Source of the DNA: Rossellomorea aquimaris
Lineage (GTDB): Bacteria; Bacillota; Bacilli; Bacillales; Bacillaceae_B
Length of the DNA: 64,000 bases
Assembly (NCBI RefSeq): GCF_020172085.1
Contig: NZ_JAIVAT010000010.1
Location: forward strand, 47,559-111,558
Direction of reading: 5' to 3'
Shown: piece after piece, positions 43,466 through 53,350 of the stretch
How the letters are laid out: every line of letters begins with the position of its first letter
Numbering within the stretch: position 1 is the stretch's first letter
The notes under the pieces: model-generated
Told to the model about the DNA's origin: nothing
The model's database searches: none
What the model saw: only the letters and a program-made list of their open reading frames with translations
Program-made: the position numbers and the translations under genes

Positions 43466-43551
43466 ATTGACTATTTGACATTAGATTGAAATTCGTTTCT
43501 AGAAGTGGTAACATAACTACAACATAGTTCTTATTTTGTTGGACGTGCTAG

Positions 43552-43580
43552 CTCTTCTATTTTGAAGAGTGTATTTTTTT
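43552..43580 (+). terminator. Terminator of the esterase gene / before cshA
   Basis: CTCTTC (43552-43557) pairs with GAAGAG (43564-43569), followed by TGTATTTTTTT. A second small CCGAAGTCTTTCGG hairpin lies near 43631-43644 in the presumed cshA leader. Confidence 0.65.
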
Positions 43581-43734
43581 GTACCAAACATAAAACTAAA
43601 CATCTCATATAGACGGTTTTAGATTAGATACCGAAGTCTTTCGGTGGGTAAAATTGTAAGATTTCGTTCCGACCTAAAAATATAATCAGATATTGATTAG
43701 TTATAAAAGATGTAAATTAAAGGAGAATGTAACA

Positions 43735-45255
43735 TTGACTAAGTTTGCAGATTTAAACTTAAGCGCATCTACGTTGAAATCAATCAAACGTATGGGCTTT
43801 GAAGAAGCTACACCCATTCAGGCAAGTACGATCCCGGTCAGTTTAGAAGGTAAGGATATCATCGGTCAGGCACAAACGGGAACAGGTAAAACGACAGCAT
43901 TCGGTGTTCCGATGATCGAGAAAATCGATGTGAAAAACCCGAAAGTGCAAGCGTTGATCATTGCACCAACACGCGAACTTGCGATCCAGGTATCTGAAGA
44001 GTTATACCGTATCGGTGCCGACAAGCGTGCCCGCGTCCTATCCGTATATGGAGGTCAGGACATCCAGCGTCAAATCCGTGCGATGAAGAAGAACCCACAT
44101 ATCATCGTAGGTACACCAGGTCGTCTTCTTGACCATATCAAACGTAAAACACTTAACCTTGAAAACGTTGAAACACTAGTACTGGACGAAGCAGATGAAA
44201 TGCTGAACATGGGCTTCATCGAGGACATCGAAAGCATCCTTGAGACAGTTCCAAGCACAAGACAAACACTTTTATTCTCAGCAACAATGCCGGATCCGAT
44301 CCGTCGTATTGCGAACCGTTTCATGTCAGAGCCGGAAGTCATCAAAGTGAAATCAAAAGAAGTAACGGTTTCGAATATCGAACAATACTTCACAAAAGTA
44401 AGTGAAAAAGAAAAATTCGATACCCTTTCACGTTTAATCGACGTACAATCACCTGAACTTGCGATTGTATTCGGCCGTACTAAGCGTAGAGTAGACGAAT
44501 TAGCTCGTGCCCTAAGCATCCGCGGTTACCTTGCAGAAGGTATTCACGGAGACCTTTCACAAGCTCGTCGTATGACGGTCCTCAAGAAATTCAAAGAAGG
44601 ACGCATCGACATCCTGATCGCTACAGACGTTGCTGCCCGTGGATTAGATATCTCAGGCGTAACGCATGTATACAACTTTGATATTCCTCAAGATCCTGAA
44701 AGCTACGTTCACCGTATCGGACGTACAGGTCGTGCAGGTAAGAAGGGTATGTCCATCACTTTTGTCACACCAAGAGAAATGGGTTACCTGAAGATCGTTG
44801 AACAAACAACGAAGAAGAAAATGACGGCCCTTAAGCCACCTAGCTTAAACGAAGCTCTTGAAGGTCAGCAGCGTCTGGCTTTAGAGAAACTGGTTGAAGC
44901 AGCGAAGGAAAGCGATCTTAAAGATTACTATCCATTAGCAGAAGAGTTCCTTGGCGATCATGATCCGGTTCAAGCGGTAGCGGCAGCGATCCGTGTATTA
45001 ACGAAAGAACCTGATACAACTCCTGTTGAAATCACGGAAGAGCGTCCATTACCATCAAGAGGTGGAAATCGTGGCGGCGGAAACCGTGGTGGATACAAAG
45101 GCGGATCACGCAGCGGTAAAGGCGGAAGCCGTGGTGGGTCATCACGCAGCGGCGGTGGAAACCGCGGAGGCGGAAGCCGTGGCGGAGATCGCAACCGTTC
45201 AGGCGGCGGCAGACCACATTCTTCAAGCAAACGTAAATCTTATAACAATTCTTGA
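43735..45255 (+). CDS. cshA: DEAD-box RNA helicase CshA
   Basis: 506 residues with all helicase motifs: Q-motif [41 protein letters not shown], then the second RecA domain with [19 protein letters not shown] and HRIGRTGR. The C-terminal 75 residues are RGG/GGS repeats, as expected for CshA, which unwinds RNA in the degradosome and in the cold. The start is TTG 43735 with AAAGGAG nine bases upstream. Gene order matches B. subtilis. Confidence 0.95.
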   Translation: MTKFADLNLSASTLKSIKRMGFEEATPIQASTIPVSLEGKDIIGQAQTGTGKTTAFGVPMIEKIDVKNPKVQALIIAPTRELAIQVSEELYRIGADKRARVLSVYGGQDIQRQIRAMKKNPHIIVGTPGRLLDHIKRKTLNLENVETLVLDEADEMLNMGFIEDIESILETVPSTRQTLLFSATMPDPIRRIANRFMSEPEVIKVKSKEVTVSNIEQYFTKVSEKEKFDTLSRLIDVQSPELAIVFGRTKRRVDELARALSIRGYLAEGIHGDLSQARRMTVLKKFKEGRIDILIATDVAARGLDISGVTHVYNFDIPQDPESYVHRIGRTGRAGKKGMSITFVTPREMGYLKIVEQTTKKKMTALKPPSLNEALEGQQRLALEKLVEAAKESDLKDYYPLAEEFLGDHDPVQAVAAAIRVLTKEPDTTPVEITEERPLPSRGGNRGGGNRGGYKGGSRSGKGGSRGGSSRSGGGNRGGGSRGGDRNRSGGGRPHSSSKRKSYNNS

Positions 45256-45264
45256 TTAGATGGA

Positions 45265-45298
45265 ACACGATGACCTTTTGGGGTTGTCGTGTTTTTTT
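45265..45298 (+). terminator. Terminator of cshA
   Basis: ACACGA (45265-45270) pairs with TCGTGT (45287-45292), with an inner ACC/GGT, followed by seven T. Confidence 0.8.
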
Positions 45299-45358
45299 GT
45301 TGGTTGTGGTTTTGGTAATTGAAAGAGAGAAAAGAAATATGTTCCAATATTTGTTAAA

Positions 45359-45451
45359 ATACGCAATTATCATTAAAAATGACGCAATAAATAAAAAAAC
45401 GACGCAATTATCCAGAAAATGACGCAATCAGAGCCAAAAATGACGCAATAC
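45359..45451. repeat. Phased short-repeat array 3 (TGACGCAATAA, 20-21-bp period)
   Basis: Five cores, aligned at 45359, 45380, 45400, 45420 and 45441 (spacings 21, 20, 20, 21), share ACGCAAT: ATACGCAATTA, TGACGCAATAA, CGACGCAATTA, TGACGCAATCA, TGACGCAATAC. Spacers are A-rich. With arrays 1 and 2 the family consensus is RTGRCSCAATAA. The array ends about 92 bases before the second NERD gene. Confidence 0.9.
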
Positions 45452-45542
45452 ATATTAATATGTTAATATTTCCAACCCGAATGAAGGATTCTCTCATCCT
45501 GTGGCGAATTAAATATCCATAAACCATAAGGAGAGTGATCCA

Positions 45543-46514
45543 TTGATCTGTAAAGAACTCAAAATCCCCATCATTCTTGAAAAAACGGAAGCATTATTAT
45601 GCCGAACTCCCCATAATCATCCTCAAATGTCACTTATAGAAAAGGATTTCAAGAAAAGAAGAGCAGGATATAATGGAGAATCCACCGTGTACTACCACCT
45701 CACCTTCCTGAAAGACAAAAAGTACAAAATCTTCTATAATGTAAGACTCCCCATCTTCTCAAACCATTTCCAAATGGACTTTCTCATCCTTACCCCTTTC
45801 TATATTTTAATCATCGAAGTAAAAAACATATCAGGAATCGTCCTCATCGATCCTTTCATCAGACAACTTACCCGGACTCATAAAGGAGTGACGGAAGGGT
45901 TTATCGACCCGGTTTCTCAAGTGCAAAGATATAAATTATTACTACAGAAATGGTTCAGTACCCATAAACTGAATCATCCCCCAATCGAACACCTCGTCGT
46001 TTTCAGCAACCCGTCAACCATTCTGAACTACACAGTATCCCCGACACCAGACGATCCTTATAAGAATATTATTCATGCTCAAAACCTCATCGATAAAATA
46101 AAAGAACTAAATGAAAAACATTTAAAGACAATCATTACAGATAAAGAACTCTTAAAAATGAAAAGGACCTTATTAAAGCATCATCATGAACATGAAATAG
46201 ACATTTTAGAAGCCTACTCCCTGACAAAAAACGATCTCATCACCGGTGTCCGATGTGAATCCTGCCAACACATCCCCATGATTCGAGTCAGTGCATCCTG
46301 GTACTGCGTGAAGTGCCATGCTTCATCAAAGAGAGCTCATGAGACAGCGGTCAAAGATTATTTCTTACTAATAAATGATCAGCTAACCAATAGTGATTTA
46401 AGAAAGTTCCTCCATTTAAACTCAAGAAACACAGCCTACAAAATATTAAAGTCCTTTCAATTAGAAACCCAAGGAGGAACAAAATCTGTTACCTATTCAA
46501 AACCCACGAGATAA
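45543..46514 (+). CDS. NERD-domain protein with C-terminal zinc ribbon, copy 2
   Basis: A 323-residue paralogue of the protein at 35839. NERD residues Glu46, Asp79 in FQMDFLIL and Glu92-Val-Lys94 in IIEVKNISG are present. The zinc ribbon cysteines (238, 241, 255, 258) keep the same spacing, and the tail LRKFLHLNSRNTAYKIL matches copy 1. The start is TTG 45543 after AAGGAG. uvsE follows 48 bases later and may share the transcript. The nuclease function is inferred from the fold. B. subtilis does not, to my knowledge, carry it at this position, so it looks inserted. Confidence 0.85.
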   Translation: MICKELKIPIILEKTEALLCRTPHNHPQMSLIEKDFKKRRAGYNGESTVYYHLTFLKDKKYKIFYNVRLPIFSNHFQMDFLILTPFYILIIEVKNISGIVLIDPFIRQLTRTHKGVTEGFIDPVSQVQRYKLLLQKWFSTHKLNHPPIEHLVVFSNPSTILNYTVSPTPDDPYKNIIHAQNLIDKIKELNEKHLKTIITDKELLKMKRTLLKHHHEHEIDILEAYSLTKNDLITGVRCESCQHIPMIRVSASWYCVKCHASSKRAHETAVKDYFLLINDQLTNSDLRKFLHLNSRNTAYKILKSFQLETQGGTKSVTYSKPTR

Positions 46515-46562
46515 TTCCCCGACTAAAGCACATACTAACCCCAAAAAGGAGTCCACCCACCC

Positions 46563-47525
46563 ATGACACTCATTAAACTTGGCTACGTGGCCATGAGCAT
46601 GAACCTGCAAAATGCGTCCCCTTCCCAAACGATGACATATAAACAATTCTCCAGCATAAAGGATCGGGAAGCGGCTATCCATAAACTCGAGAGGATTGCC
46701 CGGTCGAATTTACAAAATTGCCTTAGGCTTTTAAAGCATAATGTCCTGAATGAAATCCATTTCTTCCGGTTCAGTTCAAAGTTGATTCCTCTTGCCAATC
46801 ATCCGGATTTGAAAGGGTGGGATTTTATTTCTCCTTTGAAGGAGGAACTACAAGAGATTAAAGATTATCTCGAGCTACATCCGATGCGGGTCGATTTTCA
46901 CCCCGACCATTTTGTTCTGCTGAATTCAAGCGATGTGGATGTTTTGAAAAATACGCTAAAAACCTTGAAGGTGCATGAGGCGTTGTTAAAAGGAATGGGA
47001 ATCGATCCGACCCATCGCTGTGTTCTTCATGTCGGCGGGGCATATGAGGATAAGGAGAAGGCGCTGGAGCAATTCATTCATAATTGGGGGCTGACTCCTG
47101 TGTCTCTTCAACAGATGATCATCCTTGAAAATGATGACACGGTTTTTAGTGCGGCGGATGCCCTTTATTTATGTGAGAAACTGGGCATTCCCCTTGTGTT
47201 TGATTATCATCATCATCTTGCGTATAACGAACGGGATTGGTTGTTGGACTGGGATAGGGTGGTTGGGACGTGGAGTCAGTCGAAGCTTCCGATGAAAATG
47301 CATATCTCAAGCCCGAGGTCAAAAGAGGAATATAAAGCACATGCGGATTTCATCGATCCCGGCATGTTTCTTGATTTTCTGCACGGCATAAAAGGTACGG
47401 TCGATGAAATCGATTGTATGATTGAAGCAAAGAAAAAGGATGACGCTTTGTTCAAGTTAGTAGAGGACCTGCAGGAATGTGAAGGTATCGAATGGGTGGA
47501 TAAGAGTTCTTTTATTATTAACTAG
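46563..47525 (+). CDS. uvsE: UV DNA damage endonuclease
   Basis: A 320-residue UvdE/UvsE-type enzyme with a TIM-barrel fold, cutting 5' to UV photoproducts in alternative excision repair. Typical segments are KLGYVAMSMNLQNASPSQTMTYKQF at the N-terminus, RVDFHPDHFVLLNS, HVGGAYEDKEKALE, LENDDTVFSA and VFDYHHH, which hold the metal-binding histidines, glutamate and aspartate. AAAGGAG precedes the ATG. It lies between NERD copy 2 and ydbS. Confidence 0.93.
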   Translation: MTLIKLGYVAMSMNLQNASPSQTMTYKQFSSIKDREAAIHKLERIARSNLQNCLRLLKHNVLNEIHFFRFSSKLIPLANHPDLKGWDFISPLKEELQEIKDYLELHPMRVDFHPDHFVLLNSSDVDVLKNTLKTLKVHEALLKGMGIDPTHRCVLHVGGAYEDKEKALEQFIHNWGLTPVSLQQMIILENDDTVFSAADALYLCEKLGIPLVFDYHHHLAYNERDWLLDWDRVVGTWSQSKLPMKMHISSPRSKEEYKAHADFIDPGMFLDFLHGIKGTVDEIDCMIEAKKKDDALFKLVEDLQECEGIEWVDKSSFIIN

Positions 47526-47609
47526 CGTGAGGCATATTCTGAAACCATCTCTGTTCCCAATCGTATTTATACTGTAAGATTTAGTAAGAGAGATGGAAGG
47601 GGGATTTGC

Positions 47610-48089
47610 ATGATAGGGGAACCGCAAACGCGAATATCGCCCATGGCTTTGAAGGTCTGGAGAATATATGGGGTGTTGGAGTCATTGATCGCGGCGGTGT
47701 TTGTAGCCGGGGCGATTGTGCTCGCTTTTATTTTTGATGGGTCCCATTGGGTGACTGTCACAGCAGTACTGGTATATATTTTGTTTACATATTTGTTTGT
47801 TTACTTGCTTCCGATGATGAAATGGAAAAGATGGAGATATGAAGTGAGGGAGCAGGAAATTGAACTGCAGCGTGGGATCTTCATTGTGAAGCGGACATTG
47901 GTCCCGATGGTGAGGGTACAGCATGTGGACACGGTACAGGGGCCTATTTTAAAAAGGTATGGACTATCGACGATCACCATTTCCACGGCAGCGACGGTTC
48001 ACGAGATTCCGGCATTGGACATGGAAGAAGCGGATCAGCTGAGAAATTCCATATCACAATTGGCGAGGGTGGCGGAAGATGATGTCTGA
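47610..48089 (+). CDS. ydbS: PH-domain membrane protein YdbS
   Basis: 159 residues with two membrane helices (about 22-68) and one bacterial PH-like (bPH2) domain: YEVREQEIELQRGIFIVKRTLVPMVRVQHVDTVQGP. GGAAGGGGG lies before the ATG. The stop overlaps the start of ydbT. In B. subtilis the YdbS/YdbT pair has been linked to resistance to an amylocyclicin-type bacteriocin; I know no fuller role. Confidence 0.88.
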   Translation: MIGEPQTRISPMALKVWRIYGVLESLIAAVFVAGAIVLAFIFDGSHWVTVTAVLVYILFTYLFVYLLPMMKWKRWRYEVREQEIELQRGIFIVKRTLVPMVRVQHVDTVQGPILKRYGLSTITISTAATVHEIPALDMEEADQLRNSISQLARVAEDDV

Positions 48090-49533
48090 GCATAAACGTC
48101 TTCACCCCATTTCGGCAGTGGCCAATTTCATTAAGCAACTAAAGGATCTGATTGTCCCCTTGATATTTCTGTTTGTATTGAATAATCGGGAAGAGAAGAA
48201 TGGGTTTTGGGATTATCTTCCTCTTTTATCCATGGCTGTCGTGCTTGTTTTCGTACTTGTTTTCGGAATCATCAAATGGCTGCGATTCACTTACCGCGTA
48301 GAAGAGGGTGAACTCCGGATTGAATATGGGCTGTTTGTGAAAAAGAAACGGTACATCCCCATTGACCGGATTCAGAGCCTTAATTTCTCCGAAGGGATCT
48401 TGCATCGTCCTTTCGGGCTTGTAAAGGTGAAGGTTGAAACGGCAGGCTCTTCAAATTCAAGAGAGTCTGAAGCGGAACTGACCGCGATTACAAAGAAAGA
48501 AGCTCAGGACTTAGAGAACATGATCTATGTGGAGAAGAAGGGGCATACCGATGTGGAGGATTCTCCTGAGTCATCTGAAACCCGTGAGGAAGAACCCTAT
48601 TTCTCACTCGGGTCCAAGGACATTTGGGTCCTGGCGGCAACCTCAGGGGGAGTTGGGGTCATTATTTCAGGTGTTGCTTTATTTTTGTCACAAATGAATG
48701 AACTCATTCCGTATGAGGCCGTGTATGAAGAAGTGGCGGTATTTGTTCAAAATGGAGTGTTCGTCGTTGCTATGACAGTGTTCTTAGGGTTGATTCTAGC
48801 ATGGGTCCTCTCGATTATTTGGACGTTCATCATTTATGGAGATTTTAAGATTAAAATAGTAGATGATCATATCGTCATGACAAGGGGGCTGCTTGAGAAG
48901 AAGCAGGTGACGGTGCCGCTGAATCGGGTCCAAGGGATTCGGGTTGTGGAGAACCCCATCAGGCAGCTGATCGGCTATTGCACGGTGCATATTGAAAATG
49001 CCGGAGGGTCTGTCCTGGAGAAAGACAGTATGAGTATCAAACTATTCCCGATTGTGAAGAAGGAACAAGTACCGGATTTGTTAAAGGGGCTGTTTCCCGA
49101 CTATATCATCCAACATGATTTTAAGGGGCTGCCTGGACGCTCCATGAGAAGATATGTGTTTAGACAGTCGGCCTGGGTTCTGGTACCCACGGCAGCTGCC
49201 TGTTATTTCTACTGGCCATATGGACTTTGGGCATCCCTTTTGATTCTTCCTTTTGGGGTTCTGGGATACTTCCAATACCGTGCAGGAGGATGGCGGATCG
49301 ATGGGGGACAATTGACTTTACGGTATAGGGGCTTGTTGAAGAATACGATGTACATGAAGAAAAGCAGGATCCAGTCTCTTGATACGAAAGTGAGCTGGTT
49401 TCAATCGAGAAAAGAACTGGGTAGCCTTTCGACGACTGTGAAATCAGGTGTAACCGGACATGAAAGTCCTGTTAAGGATCTTGATCAAGAGGATGTTAAG
49501 AGGATTGCTTCCTGGTTTTCGCATCGTGTGTAA
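48079..49533 (+). CDS. ydbT: PH-domain membrane protein YdbT
   Basis: 484 residues with three bPH2-like domains between paired membrane helices: YRVEEGELRIEYGLFVKKKRYIPIDRIQSLNF, a second around DHIVMTRGLLEKKQVTVPLNRVQGIRV and a third around LTLRYRGLLKNTMYMKKSRIQSLD. Its start (ATG 48079 or 48082) lies within the ydbS 3' end, so the two are co-translated. Partner and ligand are unknown. Confidence 0.88.
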   Translation: MMSEHKRLHPISAVANFIKQLKDLIVPLIFLFVLNNREEKNGFWDYLPLLSMAVVLVFVLVFGIIKWLRFTYRVEEGELRIEYGLFVKKKRYIPIDRIQSLNFSEGILHRPFGLVKVKVETAGSSNSRESEAELTAITKKEAQDLENMIYVEKKGHTDVEDSPESSETREEEPYFSLGSKDIWVLAATSGGVGVIISGVALFLSQMNELIPYEAVYEEVAVFVQNGVFVVAMTVFLGLILAWVLSIIWTFIIYGDFKIKIVDDHIVMTRGLLEKKQVTVPLNRVQGIRVVENPIRQLIGYCTVHIENAGGSVLEKDSMSIKLFPIVKKEQVPDLLKGLFPDYIIQHDFKGLPGRSMRRYVFRQSAWVLVPTAAACYFYWPYGLWASLLILPFGVLGYFQYRAGGWRIDGGQLTLRYRGLLKNTMYMKKSRIQSLDTKVSWFQSRKELGSLSTTVKSGVTGHESPVKDLDQEDVKRIASWFSHRV

Positions 49534-49539
49534 ATGAAG

Positions 49540-49566
49540 AAGCGGCCTGCATTTGCGGGCCGCTTT
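49540..49566. terminator. Convergent terminator (ydbT / rhomboid)
   Basis: AGCGGCCTGC (49541-49550) pairs with GCGGGCCGCT (49555-49564), followed by T. Confidence 0.85.
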
Positions 49567-49577
49567 TTGAATATTCC

Positions 49578-50162
49578 TTACTTCCTGCCCGAGATCCATC
49601 CGATGACGAATCCTGCGATAAGTCCGAATATGTGGGCGGTTATGTTGATGCCGGATTGCATAAATGTCATCACGACTCCGATGATGACGATGGGCAAGAT
49701 GATTTGCCGGCTTTCCCTTGTGATGAAATGGTTTTTCAACACAATCATGGCGATGTAAAATCCAAATAAACCAAATATAGCTCCTGATGCCCCGACATGA
49801 CTGTAGGTGAGAGGTTTAACCAAATACGTGATGATATTGGCGAACATCCCGCTTGCTAAATAAAGGCCAAGGAATTTCGCCTTACCAAGATGTTTTTCCA
49901 GGGGCGGGCCGAATAGTACAAGAGAAAACGAGTTAAATAATAGATGGGCAAAATCCATATGAACGAAGATGGGGGTGAGGAGTCTCCACCATTCCCCTTC
50001 TTTAATGAATAAATTCACACCGGCCAATTGTTCGTATACCCACAGCTGGGGGAAGATAGGGAGGGCGCTTACGGCGAAAAGGGCGATATGAATCAATACG
50101 ATCAAGGAGATAATAGGATAGAATCGTAAAAATTGAGAAAAACTTTCGGTTCGTACAAACAT
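49578..50162 (-). CDS. ydcA: Rhomboid-family intramembrane serine protease (YdcA-like)
   Basis: 194 residues with six membrane segments. The catalytic serine sits in GASGAIFG (about 128-135) and the histidine in ITAHIFGL near the C-terminus. The loop WWRLLTPIFVHMDFAHLLFNSF with HxxxHxxxN-like residues is typical. It cleaves membrane-spanning substrates, not identifiable here. Position and orientation agree with B. subtilis ydcA. Confidence 0.9.
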   Translation of the reverse strand: MFVRTESFSQFLRFYPIISLIVLIHIALFAVSALPIFPQLWVYEQLAGVNLFIKEGEWWRLLTPIFVHMDFAHLLFNSFSLVLFGPPLEKHLGKAKFLGLYLASGMFANIITYLVKPLTYSHVGASGAIFGLFGFYIAMIVLKNHFITRESRQIILPIVIIGVVMTFMQSGINITAHIFGLIAGFVIGWISGRK

Positions 50163-50286
50163 ATTGTATCCTCCTAGATAGGCTCTGTTACATAATAGTA
50201 CTATAGTATAAGAAGACGTTTGAAATTACGAGTGAGATCTTAATTAATATATGAAAGATAGGACAAGAGTAGAAGGGGAATCGCAT

Positions 50287-50637
50287 ATGATAAAAGGAAT
50301 AGGGATGGATATTGTTGAGATAGGACGCATTCAGGAACTGCTGGAGCGCAAGACGAAGTTTGTAAGCAGGGTTCTAACGGACAGAGAAGAGGATGCGTTC
50401 TATTCTTTGAATGAGCGGCGCAGGGTTGAATTTGTTGCTGGGCGTTTCGCTGCGAAAGAGGCATATGCCAAAGCGAATGGTACCGGGATCGGGAAGGAGC
50501 TTTCATTCCGGGATATTGAAATCAGCAAGGATGAAAGAGGCAAGCCTTATTTTTCAAAGCCTGAGGGAACGGCTGCCCACCTATCCATCACCCATAGCAG
50601 GGAGTTTGCGGCTGCTCAAGTCGTCATCGAAGAGTAA
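50287..50637 (+). CDS. acpS: Holo-[acyl-carrier-protein] synthase
   Basis: A 116-residue phosphopantetheinyl transferase that activates [15 protein letters not shown] at the N-terminus and [16 protein letters not shown] carry the magnesium-binding D and [14 protein letters not shown] closes the fold. ATG 50287 follows GAAGGGG; an in-frame ATG at 50251 has no site. The 50638-50838 gap holds a GTTGTCTC/GAGACAAG inverted repeat with no T-run. Confidence 0.94.
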   Translation: MIKGIGMDIVEIGRIQELLERKTKFVSRVLTDREEDAFYSLNERRRVEFVAGRFAAKEAYAKANGTGIGKELSFRDIEISKDERGKPYFSKPEGTAAHLSITHSREFAAAQVVIEE

Positions 50638-50838
50638 TAAATTTTATGCTTGTCAGCATAATCCCCGAGGTTGTCTCATATATTCAGTAGTGCAATAGGA
50701 GAGACAAGGTCAGGTGTCTCACAATCGCGGTTCGTTGGCGAATGGAAACGGGCATTCTTTCAAGGATCGTCCATTCTTTGACAGCTGACCTTCCCCTCTC
50801 TCAATAACGTATATCCTGGGACAAAAGGGGTTGAAAAA

Positions 50839-51852
50839 ATGAAGAAAAAGCTAGTGATACTAGTGATTGCCATGTTAGCGGTGCTGGCGCTCGCCGCTTG
50901 TGGGCAAAAATCGAAAGAAGATGTAACCAAGGACCTTAAGGCAAAAGTAGAGGATATGAAGGGGTACAAAGCAGATGCCAAAATGACCCTTCAGGTGGGA
51001 GAGGAACCCCAAACCTATGATGTAGAAGTATGGCATAATGACCCTAATTATTACCGTGTAGCTTTAAAGAATGCTTCGAAAGATCAAAGCCAGATGATTC
51101 TGCGAAATGACGAGGGAGTGTTCGTTCTGACACCGGCCCTGAACAAAAGCTTCCGGTTCCAAAGCAACTGGCCAGAAAACAGCAGTCAGGCGTACTTGTA
51201 TGAATCGCTTGTCAAGGATGTCTTAGAAGACAAGGAAGCGACCTTCAAAGAAACGAAGAACCATTATGTGTTTACGACGAAAACACGTTACCAAAACAGT
51301 CAGATGCTACCTACTCAGGAGATTGCCTTTAACAAGAAAGACCTGACTCCTGCATCCGTCAGTGTCATGGATTCCGATCAAAATCCGCTGGTGAAAGTGG
51401 AATTTTCCAAGATGGATATGAAAGCGGCATTTGACAAGAAAGACTTCGACATGAAGAAGAACATGACAGGTGCCCAGCTTGAAGTTCCTGTTACAGCATC
51501 TGTAGAAGATACTGAATTCACTGTTCTTTACCCGATGTCAGAAATCACGGGGACTGAATTAATAGAAGAAAAAGAAGTGGCGACGGATACCGGAAAACGT
51601 GTCATCTTGACCTACGATGGTGAAAAGTCATTTACAATCGTACAGGAGAAGACAACTGTCGTGCCGACGATGACGGTTTCTACTTCACTTAAAGGGGAAT
51701 TAGTGGACCTCGGATTCACAGTGGCGGCCATGACAGATCAATCCATCAGATGGACGAATAATGGCGTGGATTATATGCTTGCTTCAAATGATCTCACTCC
51801 TTCCGAGATGGTGATGGTGGCCCAGTCTGTACAAGGTTCGATGGTGAAATAA
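50839..51852 (+). CDS. ydcC: LolA-like lipoprotein YdcC
   Basis: 337 residues with lipobox LAAC (Cys21). The rest is a LolA/LolB-like beta fold (YKADAKMTLQVGEEPQTYDVEVWHNDPNYYRV) and a DUF4367-like C-terminal part. B. subtilis YdcC lies in the same place between acpS and alr and is a sporulation-associated lipoprotein. The exact role is unknown. A weak GC-rich hairpin (51861-51893) followed by TTTT may end the transcript. Confidence 0.88.
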   Translation: MKKKLVILVIAMLAVLALAACGQKSKEDVTKDLKAKVEDMKGYKADAKMTLQVGEEPQTYDVEVWHNDPNYYRVALKNASKDQSQMILRNDEGVFVLTPALNKSFRFQSNWPENSSQAYLYESLVKDVLEDKEATFKETKNHYVFTTKTRYQNSQMLPTQEIAFNKKDLTPASVSVMDSDQNPLVKVEFSKMDMKAAFDKKDFDMKKNMTGAQLEVPVTASVEDTEFTVLYPMSEITGTELIEEKEVATDTGKRVILTYDGEKSFTIVQEKTTVVPTMTVSTSLKGELVDLGFTVAAMTDQSIRWTNNGVDYMLASNDLTPSEMVMVAQSVQGSMVK

Positions 51853-52144
51853 ATTCTATGATAGGGGCGGGCCTGCTGGGTCTGCCTCTTTTCAATGATG
51901 GGATCAAGAGTGAATAGTGTAAGTTGATAATAAAAGGTCACATATTTTACTAATCAAGCAATTTGAGCACAAACGGATAGTAAAGTTTCGTCGTAGATCT
52001 TATTTCCCTTCAAACACCCTCTTTTCGAGTTTAACCCTTCCCTGAAAAATTCTCTTCACCACAATCAATGATATTATGAATAATCCATGGTATTCTTGAA
52101 TAGAATGACAATGTTTTGTGTAAAGATACGAGGAAGTGAACAGA

Positions 52145-53350
52145 GTGGAAACCCAGACGCAATTTTTTCGTGATACATGGGCTGAAATCAATTTAGATCA
52201 TTTATATGAAAACGTAAAGAATATCAAAGGTCATATCCCGAATGATGTAAAGGTATTTGCCGTAGTGAAGGCGAATGCGTATGGTCATGGGGATGTGCAA
52301 ACATCTCTGACGGCTCTTTCGGCGGGGGCGCATGGTCTTGCTGTGGCATTCCTGGATGAAGCGATCTCCTTAAGGAGAGGCGGCATCATCGCACCTATCC
52401 TGGTGTTGGGGGCTACACGCCCTAAAGACGTGAAGATGGCTGCCGATATGGATATTTCATTAACGGTGTTTCAGCAGGAATGGCTAGAGGAAGCTGAAAG
52501 ACAACTGTCAAAAGGGGATTGTTTAAACCTCCACATCAAATGTGATACCGGTATGGGCAGGATCGGTGTACGGACGATTGAAGAGTTGAAGGGGATTGAG
52601 AAATATATCCTTGATCATCCTCAGTTCGAAATGGAAGGGGTCTTTACCCACTTCGCCACTGCGGATGAATTGAACGATGAGTATCTTGATGAGCAATTGG
52701 TGCGTTTCGAACATATGCTTGCACAATTGGATAGTCTTCCTGCCTATATTCATTCTTCCAATAGTGCGGCTACTTTAAGGAAAACGAATACACTCTTTAA
52801 TGCTGTGCGGGTCGGAATTGCCATGTATGGACTTACACCGTCGATTGAAATGAAACCGGAACTGCCATTTCCGTTAAAGGAAGTCTTTTCTCTTCATTCG
52901 ACACTCATCCACACCAAGGAGCTCGGAGCTTTTGAGAAGGTCAGTTATGGAGCTACGTATCAAACGGAAAGGGCTGAGTGGATCGGGACGATTCCCATCG
53001 GTTATGCTGACGGGTGGCTTAGAAAGTTACAGGGGCAGGACGTTTTGGTGGACGGAAAGAGAGTTCCAATTGTTGGAAGGATTTGCATGGATCAATGCAT
53101 GATCCGCCTCCCTGAATCCAGGTCGACTGGAACCCGTGTCACGCTAATCGGCAGTCAGGGCGAAGAGGATATCACCATGGATGAAATCGCTCAAAAGCTT
53201 GATACAATCAACTATGAGATACCTTGTATCATCTCTACAAGGGTTCCGCGTATTTATATACGGAACGGAGAACCTGCAGAAGTATCGAATAAACTCTTAT
53301 CTACCGGGGTACAGGGTCAATTGAAAAATAAAGAACTTCAGGATGAATAA
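52145..53350 (+). CDS. alr: Alanine racemase
   Basis: A 401-residue PLP enzyme making D-alanine for Ddl. VFAVVKANAYGHG holds the PLP lysine (about 38-50) and SYGATYQTERAEWIGTIPIGYADG the catalytic tyrosine (about 265-288). GTG 52145 is preferred: AGGAAGTG lies ten bases before it, and the earlier GTG at 52136 is inside that site. It lies just before the EndoAI/EndoA pair, as in B. subtilis. Confidence 0.94.
   Translation: METQTQFFRDTWAEINLDHLYENVKNIKGHIPNDVKVFAVVKANAYGHGDVQTSLTALSAGAHGLAVAFLDEAISLRRGGIIAPILVLGATRPKDVKMAADMDISLTVFQQEWLEEAERQLSKGDCLNLHIKCDTGMGRIGVRTIEELKGIEKYILDHPQFEMEGVFTHFATADELNDEYLDEQLVRFEHMLAQLDSLPAYIHSSNSAATLRKTNTLFNAVRVGIAMYGLTPSIEMKPELPFPLKEVFSLHSTLIHTKELGAFEKVSYGATYQTERAEWIGTIPIGYADGWLRKLQGQDVLVDGKRVPIVGRICMDQCMIRLPESRSTGTRVTLIGSQGEEDITMDEIAQKLDTINYEIPCIISTRVPRIYIRNGEPAEVSNKLLSTGVQGQLKNKELQDE

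Noticed and set aside
44970..45230. Proline-rich open frame antisense to the end of cshA
   Set aside because: It is the complement of the RGG/GGS codons of CshA. No ribosome site.
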